Below are positions 16,804 to 23,751 of a stretch of 28,719 nt of DNA, piece after piece. A program made the translations under genes and the position numbers. The stretch comes from Actinomycetota bacterium (GTDB lineage Bacteria; Actinomycetota; Actinomycetes; Streptosporangiales; Streptosporangiaceae): NCBI GenBank assembly GCA_003140115.1, contig PLIQ01000438.1:1-28719 (forward strand), read 5' to 3'. The notes beneath the pieces were generated by a model. That model did not search any database. It was not told the origin of the DNA and saw only the letters and a program-made list of their open reading frames with translations. How positions within the stretch are numbered: position 1 is the stretch's first letter; each line of letters begins with the position of its first letter.

Positions 16804-17657
16804 CGCGCCGCCCTGCGCTGCAGCAATGCATATCCCGTCATGACGATGGCCACCAGGATCACCATGCCCAGGGCGAGCAGGTCGGCCACGTTGACGTTGC
16901 TCAGCCCGACCTCGCTGGATAGCGCGGTACTGATCTGCTGCGGCACGATGTAGGCGATCTGGTTTTCCCAGGCCTGGATGGTCGCGAAGGCCGACAGCGC
17001 GTTCGCGAACAGCAGCAACAAGGCGCCGAGGAACGCCGGCATGAGCAGTGGCCCGCCGACGTACCGCCAGTACTGCCAGGCGGACGCGCCGAGGTTCTCC
17101 GACGCCTCCCGCCACTGGACCTTCAGCCCGTCGATCGCGGGCAGGAAGACCAGCACCATCAGCGGGATCTGGAAATACGTATAGATCAGCCCGATGCCCC
17201 ACGGGAAGTCGAAGTACCAGCTGGCGTGGAACAGCAGGCCCACGGGGCCGATGGTCACGAGGAAGGCGAACGCGAGCGTCACCCCGCCGAATTGGGCGAG
17301 AACGCCCGAGACGGCTATGTAGAGCCTGCGGCCTACGCCGTCCGGGTCGCCCGACGCCACCGCATAGGCCAGGATCGCGCCCAGCACGGCCCCGGCCACC
17401 GACGAAAGCACGCAGAGCTTGAATGAGCCGATGAAGTAACCGCGGACCAGCGGGTTGCCGAGCTCGCTGATATTGGAGAACGCCCACGCGCCGTTCGGGT
17501 TCTTGAGCGAGTCGACGACCACGATCCCGGTCGGCCAGAGCAGGAAAACCCCGACGTAGGCGAGGAACGGGACGGTGCCGACCCAGGCCGGAGTAGGCGG
17601 CCGGCGCCCAGCCCACCAGGGCCGGGCGCCGGTCTGCGTTGTCGTTGCGACGGCCAC
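16791..17657 (-). CDS. ABC importer 2: inner-membrane permease A
   Basis: This 288-residue PotB/PhnU-type permease starts at GTG 17657, with GAGGG just upstream and nine bases after the binding-protein stop. Six membrane spans are expected; the EAA loop is REASENLGASAWQYWRYVGGPLLMPAFLG, close to that of its paralogue (REAAENMGARTWEYWRFVGGP). The C-terminus LLQRRAARWLR nearly repeats that of importer 1 (MLQRRAAKWLR), and the coding overlap with the next permease is the same length. Its N-terminal tail is shorter than that of the importer 1 protein. Confidence 0.9.
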   Translation of the reverse strand: MAVATTTQTGARPWWAGRRPPTPAWVGTVPFLAYVGVFLLWPTGIVVVDSLKNPNGAWAFSNISELGNPLVRGYFIGSFKLCVLSSVAGAVLGAILAYAVASGDPDGVGRRLYIAVSGVLAQFGGVTLAFAFLVTIGPVGLLFHASWYFDFPWGIGLIYTYFQIPLMVLVFLPAIDGLKVQWREASENLGASAWQYWRYVGGPLLMPAFLGALLLLFANALSAFATIQAWENQIAYIVPQQISTALSSEVGLSNVNVADLLALGMVILVAIVMTGYALLQRRAARWLR

Positions 17658-17666
17658 GTTCCCTCG

Positions 17667-18812
17667 CTAGCCGACGGCCTTCGCCCAGTTCGCCGCCAGG
17701 TAGTTGGCGGCGGCGGTGTTCTGGGCTTCAGTGAGGAACACCGGTGTCCCGGTCACGGCGGGCAGTGCCGAGGCCGCCGAGGTGTTGATGCTGCTATTAG
17801 AGGTCATGGCCTGCTGCTCCACCGGCCTGGCGCCACCCTCCAGCCACAGGTTCTGCCCGCCGCTGGCAGCCTGCGAGTAGAGGAACTCCTCCCACAGCCT
17901 GGCTGCCGCAGGATGCGGCGCGTCCTTGTTGATGGCCTGCGCGTAGTACCCGCCGAGAACGGCGTTCTGCGGGATGAACACCTTCCAGCTGCCCGCGGGG
18001 ACGCCCACGTAGCTCGGGAGGTTGAGGTAGTCCCAGTTGAACACGACCTCGGTCGTGCCCGCCTTGATCGTGGCACCAGTAGCCGAAATGGGGTTGAAGT
18101 TGCCGGCCGCCTTGAGCTTGGCGAAGAAGTTCACGCCGTCGGCGATGTTGCTGGCGGTTCCGCCTTCGGCGAGGTTCGCCATCATCACGCCGTTCAGCGC
18201 CGCATTGGCCGAGGTCGGGTTCCCGTTCAGCGCGACCGCGCCCTTGAACTTCGGGCCCAGCAGCTGGCTCAGCGAGGTGATCGTCCCGAACTTGGTCGAG
18301 TACCCGATCGCCATGTAGCCGCCGTAGTCCTCGTACCACAGGCCGTTCGGGTCCTTCTGCGCAGCCGGGATGTCCGACCAGGTGCTGACCTCGTAGGGCG
18401 CGAACAGACTCGTGTTAGCCAGGGCGACGGCCAGGCCGATGTCCATGACGTCGGGCGCCTTGGCGGTGCCGTTCTCGGTCTTCACCGCGTCGACTTCCTG
18501 CTGGCTGGTGCCGTCGGGGAGCGTGGAATTGACGGTGATCCCGTAGGTCTTCTGGAAGTCGTCGATGATCGTCCCGTAGTTCGCCCAGGTCGGCGGCAGG
18601 GCGATGACGTTCAGCGTGCCTTCCTTCTTGGCCGCCGCGATCAGGGCGCTCATGCCGCCCCCGGCCGAGACGGACGTTTCTGTGGCCCAGTTGACGCTCG
18701 AGCCTGACGATGCACCTGATGACGAACTTGATGACGAACTCGACGAGCAGCCGGTCGCCAGCAGCAGGGCGGCCGCGACGCCGGCGAACGCGAATCGATA
18801 TGGCGATTTCAC
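17667..18812 (-). CDS. ABC importer 2: phosphonate-type substrate-binding lipoprotein
   Basis: This extracellular binding protein (381 residues) is the first gene of the second importer operon. GTG 18812 is fixed by an AGGAGG site five bases upstream. It gives a lipoprotein signal (VKSPYRFAFAG, lipobox LATGC) and a Ser-rich tether. The body parallels the importer 1 protein: GGGMSALIAAAKKEGTLNVI, then TWANYGTI, DYGGYMAIGY, PAAARLWEEFLYS and LWLEGGARPVE. The ligand-facing middle differs more (NWDYLNLPSYVGVPAG against WWDYLLASEIGPSVPG), so the two may prefer different phosphonates. An open frame extends upstream to 18998 through the promoter and operator and is not coding. LacI-type control is likely. 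Confidence 0.87.
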   Translation of the reverse strand: MKSPYRFAFAGVAAALLLATGCSSSSSSSSSSGASSGSSVNWATETSVSAGGGMSALIAAAKKEGTLNVIALPPTWANYGTIIDDFQKTYGITVNSTLPDGTSQQEVDAVKTENGTAKAPDVMDIGLAVALANTSLFAPYEVSTWSDIPAAQKDPNGLWYEDYGGYMAIGYSTKFGTITSLSQLLGPKFKGAVALNGNPTSANAALNGVMMANLAEGGTASNIADGVNFFAKLKAAGNFNPISATGATIKAGTTEVVFNWDYLNLPSYVGVPAGSWKVFIPQNAVLGGYYAQAINKDAPHPAAARLWEEFLYSQAASGGQNLWLEGGARPVEQQAMTSNSSINTSAASALPAVTGTPVFLTEAQNTAAANYLAANWAKAVG

Positions 18813-18947
18813 GAGTGCCTCCTGAATAGCTTCCCCATCCCGAAGCGGATCGCGACGGTCCGGAAACGTACCGGGCAGCGACGCTGAGGAGGCCTCACGC
18901 CCCCGTGGCTCCCCTGGCCCCCCAGCTGAGAATGCAGGATAAACGCA

Positions 18948-18973
18948 GCTAAAACGTTTAGCATGCGACATGC
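18948..18973. promoter_or_regulatory. LacI-type operator candidate before importer 2
   Basis: GCTAAA-ACG-TTTAGC (18948-18962) is a perfect 6-3-6 inverted repeat with an AAACGTTT core typical of LacI-family sites. It abuts a second perfect repeat, GCATG-CGA-CATGC (18961-18973). Both lie at the predicted transcription start of the importer 2 operon, 49 bases after the LacI gene ends, which suits repression by that protein. Confidence 0.6.
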
Positions 18974-18998
18974 AAACACAGGCTGAACGAGGTGTCAA
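18970..18998 (-). promoter_or_regulatory. Promoter of importer 2 operon
   Basis: A perfect TTGACA -35 box (18998-18993) lies 17 bases upstream of TTGCAT (18975-18970), a weak -10. Transcription would start near 18963, inside the operator, leaving a leader of about 150 bases before GTG 18812. Confidence 0.5.
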
Positions 18999-19004
18999 GA
19001 ACCG

Positions 19005-20084
19005 TTACCGAGTTGCCGCACGCAACGACGCGGGTGCTCCGTCCACGGGGATCGCCGCGGTCGGCAGGCAGGACTGCGGGGCCTGGAGGGAGGCTCGTTC
19101 GACCAGGTCCACCGGGGCGATGTAGTCGTGCGGCGGATGGCCGTCAAGCAGCCTCGCCATGAGTGCGCGGCCCATCTCCCGGCCGTCGAGGCGGATGGTC
19201 GCCAGCGGCGGATCCAGCAGCTCAGACGTGGGCAGGTCATCATGCCCGATGACCGAGACGTCGGGTCCCACACGCAGGGCCAGGTCGCGGGCGGTCAGGT
19301 AGATCCCGAGCGCCGTGTAATCGGAGTTGGTGATGACCGCCGTAGGGGCGTCCTGGCGGGCCAGCAGGGTTCCGGCCGCCTTGCGCACGGCGGCGATCGT
19401 CAACGGCGAATGCATGACGTAAGCCCGGACCCCGAGTTCGCGGGCGAGGCGGCGGAAATGACGGAGCCGGTCCGGATCTGCCACCAGGCCACGCGGCGCG
19501 GACAGGAAGGCGACGCGGGAGTGACCTAGCTCGGCGAGCCGGCGCATGGCCATGTCGACCCCGATCGCGTTGTCCGGGTATACCCGCGACACGCCGGTGA
19601 TGCCCTCGATGGTCGCGTTGAGCGCCACCACCGGCGTGCCGGGGCGCAACTCCTGCCAGAGCCGCACCGACTCGCCGTTCCCGACCGGCGCGATGGCGAG
19701 CCCGGCCAGGCGCTGCGCGGCCATCTCCCGCACCAGCATGCGCTCGCGTTCCAGCGAGTAGTGCGAATCAAGGAGCAGCAAAGTGGCCCCGGCCTCGTCC
19801 GCGACCTGCTCGGCGCCGCTCAGCACCTCGAGGAAGAAGGGGTTGTTGAAGTTACGGATCACCAGGCCGTAAGTGGTGGTCCGGCCCCGCCGCAGGGCCT
19901 GGGCCTGCGGGTTGGCCCGGTAGCCAAGCTCCGCCGCGGCCGCCAGGATCCGGTGGCGAGTATCTTCCGCGACACCTGGCTGGCCGTTCAGCGCGAAGCT
20001 CACCGTGGCAACGGATACGCCGGCTCTCCTGGCCACGTCACGGATTCCAGCCGGCTGTCCCGCTCCGCCCTGGTGGCTCGTCAT
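19005..20084 (-). CDS. LacI-family transcriptional regulator
   Basis: This 359-residue repressor has an N-terminal LacI helix-turn-helix (IRDVARRAGVSVATVSFALN, residues 14-33), a hinge helix near NPQAQALRRGRT, and a periplasmic-binding-protein-like effector domain (YGLVIRNFNNPFFLEVLSGAEQ..., VSVIGHDDLPTSELLDPPLATIR). ATG 20084 is chosen, with AAGG close upstream; an in-frame GTG at 20096 is possible. It stands between the C-P hydrolase gene and the importer 2 operon on the same strand, with an inverted repeat just after it. It most likely represses importer 2, with a phosphonate or catabolic intermediate as effector; the effector cannot be read from sequence. A TAGGAT -10-like box at 20155-20150 may serve it. 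Confidence 0.92.
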   Translation of the reverse strand: MTSHQGGAGQPAGIRDVARRAGVSVATVSFALNGQPGVAEDTRHRILAAAAELGYRANPQAQALRRGRTTTYGLVIRNFNNPFFLEVLSGAEQVADEAGATLLLLDSHYSLERERMLVREMAAQRLAGLAIAPVGNGESVRLWQELRPGTPVVALNATIEGITGVSRVYPDNAIGVDMAMRRLAELGHSRVAFLSAPRGLVADPDRLRHFRRLARELGVRAYVMHSPLTIAAVRKAAGTLLARQDAPTAVITNSDYTALGIYLTARDLALRVGPDVSVIGHDDLPTSELLDPPLATIRLDGREMGRALMARLLDGHPPHDYIAPVDLVERASLQAPQSCLPTAAIPVDGAPASLRAATR

Positions 20085-20161
20085 GGCCTTACTCACGCTG
20101 ATGACGCTCTGCTTCCCCGACCGGAGTGGAGGTACGTCGATGAGCGCACATCCTAACCAGC

Positions 20162-20193
20162 CTGGTCGGCCTTCGGCCAGAGGCCTAGACCAG
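20162..20193 (-). terminator. Hairpin after the C-P hydrolase gene
   Basis: The 11-base arm CTGGTCGGCCT (20162-20172) pairs with AGGCC (20181-20185) and GACCAG (20188-20193), leaving a two-base bulge and an 8-base loop. It lies 14 bases after the hydrolase stop. The segment GGCCTAGACCAG also resembles a GntR/HutC-type site, so an operator role before the LacI gene is an alternative. Confidence 0.5.
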
Positions 20194-20207
20194 CTTGTGG
20201 CGGACCG

Positions 20208-20876
20208 TCAGCCCAGGACATGGGGCAGGAGGGCGGCGATCGTGTCGAGGATGAGCGGCGCGCCGGCCTGCTCCAGGTCCGCGCGGGAGCCGGCGCCGGT
20301 CAGCACGCCCGCCACGATCCCGGCCCCGGCGCGTAGCCCGGACTCGACGTCACTGGCGGTGTCGCCGGCCACCGCGAGCTCGCCAACCGCTTCGCCGTGC
20401 AAGGACAGCAGCGCGGTCAGCGGCAGGTCCGGCCACGGGCGGCCGCGGCCCGCGTCGGCGGGAGACAGGGCCAGGTCGATCAGCTCGCCCCAGCCCAGCT
20501 CGGAGATGATGGCGTCCCGGGTCGTGGGGGAGAAGCCGGTGGCCAGGCAGACCCGGATGCCGGCGTCGCGGCAGGTCTTGAACACCTCCGTCGCCCCTGG
20601 CATGGCCGCCACGTGGCCCGCGCGGACGGCCGCCGCGTAGTGGTCCTCGAACGCCTCGTTGGCCTGCTGCGCGGCGTCCTCGTGGCCCAGAATCTGGCGG
20701 AACACCTCGATCTTGGACTGGCCCATGGTCGACTTCACGTCCTGCATGGCCTGGTTGTACTTGGCCGCGGGCAGGTTCTGCGTCGCGATGGCCGCGGTGA
20801 ACGCCTCCAGCACGCTGCCGTCGTCGCGGACCGTGGTGCCGGCCATGTCCAAGCAGGCGACCGTGATGTGTGTCAT
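20208..20876 (-). CDS. PhnX-like phosphonatase (phosphonoacetaldehyde hydrolase type, TIGR03351)
   Basis: This 222-residue HAD-superfamily hydrolase is expected to cleave the C-P bond of phosphonoacetaldehyde to acetaldehyde and phosphate. The nucleophile loop reads DMAGTT (Asp10, Ala12): the phosphonatase DxA form rather than the phosphatase DxD form. In the cap, MGQSKIEVFR places Lys55 where PhnX has its Schiff-base lysine (MGLLKIDHVR). Later motifs are GRGRPWP and the metal loop GDTASDVESG. It is shorter than classical PhnX (about 270 residues), as expected for the PhnX-like subfamily. ATG 20876 overlaps the oxidase stop (ATGA), tying it to the enzyme expected to make its substrate. Precise substrate is inferred, not shown. 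Confidence 0.87.
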   Translation of the reverse strand: MTHITVACLDMAGTTVRDDGSVLEAFTAAIATQNLPAAKYNQAMQDVKSTMGQSKIEVFRQILGHEDAAQQANEAFEDHYAAAVRAGHVAAMPGATEVFKTCRDAGIRVCLATGFSPTTRDAIISELGWGELIDLALSPADAGRGRPWPDLPLTALLSLHGEAVGELAVAGDTASDVESGLRAGAGIVAGVLTGAGSRADLEQAGAPLILDTIAALLPHVLG

Positions 20877-22027
20877 CTAAATGTCTCCTCCGCGATGGCC
20901 GGGCTGCAGGTCATGCCCCGCCCGCCCGGCCCGGTGACCAGCACGACGCCCGGTTCGGGCTCAGATCGGTGGTACAGCACATGACTGGCGGCGGACGGCG
21001 CTACCTCACTGTAGATGCCGGCCCAGCGGCGCTGGATCCGCGGGATGGGGCCGCCGAGCAGCGCCTCGGCGCGGGCCTGCAGATGGTCGTAGGCGTCGGA
21101 ATCCACGTCAAACGTGAACGGCTCGTCGTATTCGTGAGTGTCACCGATGGTCAGGCCGCCGTCGGCCCGCTGGACCATCAGCAGCTGCGCCCGGGTGCGC
21201 GCGGCGACCGGCGTCTGCGGCGGCAGCTGGCTCCGTCCTGGCAGGTCGTAGGCGGGGTAGTAGCGCAGCGAGTCGCCGTCGGCGACCGCCGTGGTCAGCC
21301 GCTCGGACATGGGCGCGGTTTGCATCATCTGCAGCCGCACCCGGCGCACCCCGTCGCGCGCCAGGTAGTCGCGGTAGCGGCCGATCACCCCGGTGAACGT
21401 GGCGCCCGGGCACAGGACGATCAGGTCACACTGGTGCCAGACGCCGGTGTGATCACGCACGGCGTTCGGCGCGATCTCGGTCACGTCGCGCCCGGGCAGC
21501 CACTCATAGCCGCTGTGCCGGCCCGAGCGGGCCTCGCCTGCGGTGGCGGAAAGGTAGCCGCGCAGCGCGGGTAGCACCAGGCGCGGCTCGACGATCGCGT
21601 CGGCGCGGCAGAGCAAGCCGCCGGCCAGTTCGCCGCGCAGGGCCGGGTTGACGGTCCGGACGCCGCCCGGGTCGAGCAGCTCGAAGTCGCGCTGGACCGC
21701 GTCCGGCAGCGCGGCCGCTTCCTTGAGCACGCGCAGCTCGGCGTCCTCCGTGGCCAGGGTGAGCGAGCCCGCGGGCCAGAAGCGCAGACCCGGGACCTCG
21801 GCGCCCAGCTCGGCCCACAGCTCGCGGGCGCGCAGGGCCAGCGCGAGTTCCGCGCCCGCCCGCCTGCCGCTGACCCAGACCAGGCCGAAGTTCCTGACGC
21901 TCGCGCCGCGGGCCTCGCTCTCGCGTTCCAGGTGCACGACCTCGTAGCCGCGTCGCCGCGCCGCCACCGCGTGCATGGTGCCGAGCACGCCCCCGCCGAT
22001 CACCACGATCCGTTGCGTGAGCCTCAC
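20873..22027 (-). CDS. FAD-dependent amine oxidoreductase (TIGR03364 type), phosphonate-linked
   Basis: This 384-residue DAO/glycine-oxidase-fold flavoenzyme has a dinucleotide-binding loop right at the N-terminus (IVVIGGGVLGTMHA), an ERESEARGASVRNFGL segment that contacts FAD, and a C-terminal GPGGRGMTCSPAIAEE segment. Relatives beside phnX-like genes have been shown to oxidise N-methyl-2-aminoethylphosphonate, and some also 2-aminoethylphosphonate, to phosphonoacetaldehyde, replacing the PhnW transaminase. With the PhnX-like gene overlapping by four bases, this should be a two-step hydrolytic route. GTG 22027 is chosen: upstream residues of the open frame would precede the flavin loop by 27 unneeded positions. 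No ribosome site is visible and a -10 box lies seven bases upstream, so the mRNA may be leaderless. Confidence 0.85.
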   Translation of the reverse strand: MRLTQRIVVIGGGVLGTMHAVAARRRGYEVVHLERESEARGASVRNFGLVWVSGRRAGAELALALRARELWAELGAEVPGLRFWPAGSLTLATEDAELRVLKEAAALPDAVQRDFELLDPGGVRTVNPALRGELAGGLLCRADAIVEPRLVLPALRGYLSATAGEARSGRHSGYEWLPGRDVTEIAPNAVRDHTGVWHQCDLIVLCPGATFTGVIGRYRDYLARDGVRRVRLQMMQTAPMSERLTTAVADGDSLRYYPAYDLPGRSQLPPQTPVAARTRAQLLMVQRADGGLTIGDTHEYDEPFTFDVDSDAYDHLQARAEALLGGPIPRIQRRWAGIYSEVAPSAASHVLYHRSEPEPGVVLVTGPGGRGMTCSPAIAEETFR

Positions 22028-22034
22028 GGCCGTC

Positions 22035-22042
22035 AGTATACT
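22035..22042. promoter_or_regulatory. Palindromic -10 box for the FAD oxidase gene
   Basis: AGTATACT reads TATACT on both strands. On the minus strand it ends seven bases before GTG 22027, so transcription would start at the start codon. A TTGGCT at 22065-22060 could act as -35, though the 19-base spacing is long. The plus-strand tmpA promoter in the same 81-base gap is less clear. Confidence 0.45.
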
Positions 22043-22052
22043 CAATTTGCAA

Positions 22053-22072
22053 CATGTATAGCCAACTTTACA
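22053..22072. promoter_or_regulatory. Candidate operator between the divergent catabolic genes
   Basis: TGTATAG-CCAA-CTTTACA (22055-22072) is a 7-4-7 inverted repeat with one mismatch. Its complement contains GTTGGCTATACATG (22066-22053), matching GTTGGCTAGTCATG upstream of importer 1 (8972-8985) at 12 of 14 positions. The TATAG core recalls PhnF/HutC-type sites. Binding here could control both catabolic units. Confidence 0.5.
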
Positions 22073-22108
22073 CGCCGGTAGTACCTGCTGAAGGGCCGGA
22101 GGAGGCAC

Positions 22109-23236
22109 TTGAGCTGCAAAGATGGCGGGGACCTGGTACTCGAAGCGGATGGAAACATGCTACGTTTCCCTGCCGTTTGGCTGCGCGACAACTGCCCGTG
22201 CGCCGAATGCCTTGATCCCGGCAGCGGGCAGAAGCTGACCGACGTCACCGAGCTGCCGGGCGCTCTGGCGGTCAGCGGCACCGAGGTCGCCGGGGCCTCG
22301 GTGGTGGTGACATTCGCCCCTGACGGGCACCGGTCCGTGTTCCCCCGCGAGTGGCTAGCCGACCACGCGCTCGACGGGTACGGCGACGGTGACGGGCGCA
22401 CTGAGGACGATAAGCAACTCTGGCTGTCGGCCGACCTGGACCAACTGCCCGGGGACACCTGGCCGCGCTACCTCGGTGAGCCCGCGAACCGGGCGCGAGC
22501 TCTGGACGCGGTGCTGCGCTGGGGTTTCGTGCTGCTCCACGACGTGCCCGCCGAGCCCGCTATGGTGCTCGAGGTCGCCGCAACCTTCGGGTTCGTGCGG
22601 GAGACCAACTACGGTCGGCTGTTCGACGTCCGGGTCGAGCCCCGGCCGGGCAACCTGGCCTTCACCAGCCGCCGGATCCTGCCGCACACCGATAACCCGT
22701 ACCGGGATCCGGTGCCGACCGTCCAGTTGCTGCACTGCCTGCGCGCGGCGCAGAAGGAGGCCGGGGGGCCAGGAGGGGAAACTGGCCTGGTCGACGGGTT
22801 CGCCGCGGCCCGCGAGCTTCGCGCCACGGACCGCGAGACGTTCGACCTGATCGCGGGAACCCCGGTTCCGTTCGGCTATAAAGACAAGAGCGCGGAGCTC
22901 CGGGCCAGCCTGCCGCTCATCCAGCTCAGCCCGCGCGGCCGGATCCGTGGCGTCCGGTTCAACAACCGGTCGGCGCAGCCGCTGCAGCTGCCGTACGCGG
23001 AGGTCGTCGCGTTCTACGCGGCCTACCGGCGGTGGGCCGAGCTGCTGGCCCGGCCCGGGCGGCAGCTGAACCTTCGGCTCGCGCCGGGCGACTGCCTGAT
23101 CTTCGACAACACCCGGGTCATGCACGCCCGCACCGCGTTCAACGTAACCAGCGGCCGGCACCTGCAGGGGTGTTACGCCGACCTGGACGGCCTGGCCAGC
23201 ACCCTGGCGGTGCTACAGCGAGAGGAGATTCCATGA
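22109..23236 (+). CDS. tmpA: TmpA-like 2-(trimethylamino)ethylphosphonate dioxygenase
   Basis: This 375-residue Fe(II)/2-oxoglutarate oxygenase of the gamma-butyrobetaine hydroxylase family is predicted to hydroxylate carbon 1 of 2-(trimethylammonio)ethylphosphonate. The N-terminal zinc module shows Cys29, Cys31, Cys34 (DNCPCAEC) and His74. The iron triad is His193, Asp195 (LPHTDNPYRDP) and His339 (FDNTRVMHART). TTG 22109 has a GGAGGAGG site just upstream; the next ATG (22157) would remove part of the N-terminal module. The stop overlaps the start of the HD oxygenase (ATGA). Sequence alone would also allow gamma-butyrobetaine or trimethyllysine hydroxylase; the HD partner and the phosphonate neighbourhood decide for TmpA. 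Confidence 0.83.
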   Translation: MSCKDGGDLVLEADGNMLRFPAVWLRDNCPCAECLDPGSGQKLTDVTELPGALAVSGTEVAGASVVVTFAPDGHRSVFPREWLADHALDGYGDGDGRTEDDKQLWLSADLDQLPGDTWPRYLGEPANRARALDAVLRWGFVLLHDVPAEPAMVLEVAATFGFVRETNYGRLFDVRVEPRPGNLAFTSRRILPHTDNPYRDPVPTVQLLHCLRAAQKEAGGPGGETGLVDGFAAARELRATDRETFDLIAGTPVPFGYKDKSAELRASLPLIQLSPRGRIRGVRFNNRSAQPLQLPYAEVVAFYAAYRRWAELLARPGRQLNLRLAPGDCLIFDNTRVMHARTAFNVTSGRHLQGCYADLDGLASTLAVLQREEIP

Positions 23237-23751
23237 CGGCGGTCGAGACGATCGGGGAGCTGTTCGCCGGGCCCATGGCGCGTGACCACATGGGCGAGCC
23301 GGTGCCAATCGGCGAACACATGCTGCAGGCCGGCGCGCTGGCCGAAGCGGCTGGCGCGGAGGGCACGCTGGTGGCCGCGGCTCTGCTGCACGACATCGGC
23401 CATCTACTCGGCACTGACGAGGATCGGCACGGCGAGTCCGGCGCGCGATGGCTGAGCCAGTGGTTCGGCACCGCGGTGACCGAGCCGGTGCGGTTGCACG
23501 TGCCGGCCAAGCGGTACCTGTGCGGGGCGGACGCCGGTTACTTCGGGCTGCTGTCGGCCGAATCGGTCCGCACGCTGTCGCTGCAGGGCGGCCCGATGAC
23601 CGCGGCCGAGGTGGCCGCGTTCGAGGCGCTGCCGCACGCGCGGGACGCGGTGGCCGTGCGCCGGTGGGACGACCAGGCCAAGGACACGGCGGTTACCCCG
23701 CCGCGGTTCGCGCACTTCGCGCCGCTACTTGAGGCTCTGGTCCGGATCTGA
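23233..23751 (+). CDS. tmpB: TmpB/PhnZ-like mixed-valent diiron HD oxygenase (C-P cleaving)
   Basis: This 172-residue HD-domain protein is predicted to use O2 to split the C-P bond of the hydroxylated product, giving glycine betaine and phosphate (PhnZ does the same with hydroxylated aminoethylphosphonate to give glycine). Candidate ligands match PhnZ spacing: His29, His53-Asp54 (LLHDIGH), His66, His89 and Asp146 or Asp147. Glu22 lies where PhnZ has Glu27, while the place of PhnZ Tyr24 appears to be His19 with no Tyr nearby. The ATG overlaps the tmpA stop, so the pair is coupled. Its last 27 bases overlap the 3' end of the convergent GntR gene. A generic HDIG phosphohydrolase is the alternative, made unlikely by the pairing. 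Confidence 0.83.
   Translation: MTAVETIGELFAGPMARDHMGEPVPIGEHMLQAGALAEAAGAEGTLVAAALLHDIGHLLGTDEDRHGESGARWLSQWFGTAVTEPVRLHVPAKRYLCGADAGYFGLLSAESVRTLSLQGGPMTAAEVAAFEALPHARDAVAVRRWDDQAKDTAVTPPRFAHFAPLLEALVRI

Noticed and set aside
22109..23236. Gamma-butyrobetaine hydroxylase of carnitine synthesis
   Set aside because: No carnitine genes are nearby, and the partner HD oxygenase and phosphonate importers point to TmpA.
23233..23751. Ordinary HDIG nucleotide phosphohydrolase
   Set aside because: ATGA coupling to a TmpA-like oxygenase and PhnZ-like ligand spacing favour an oxygenase.
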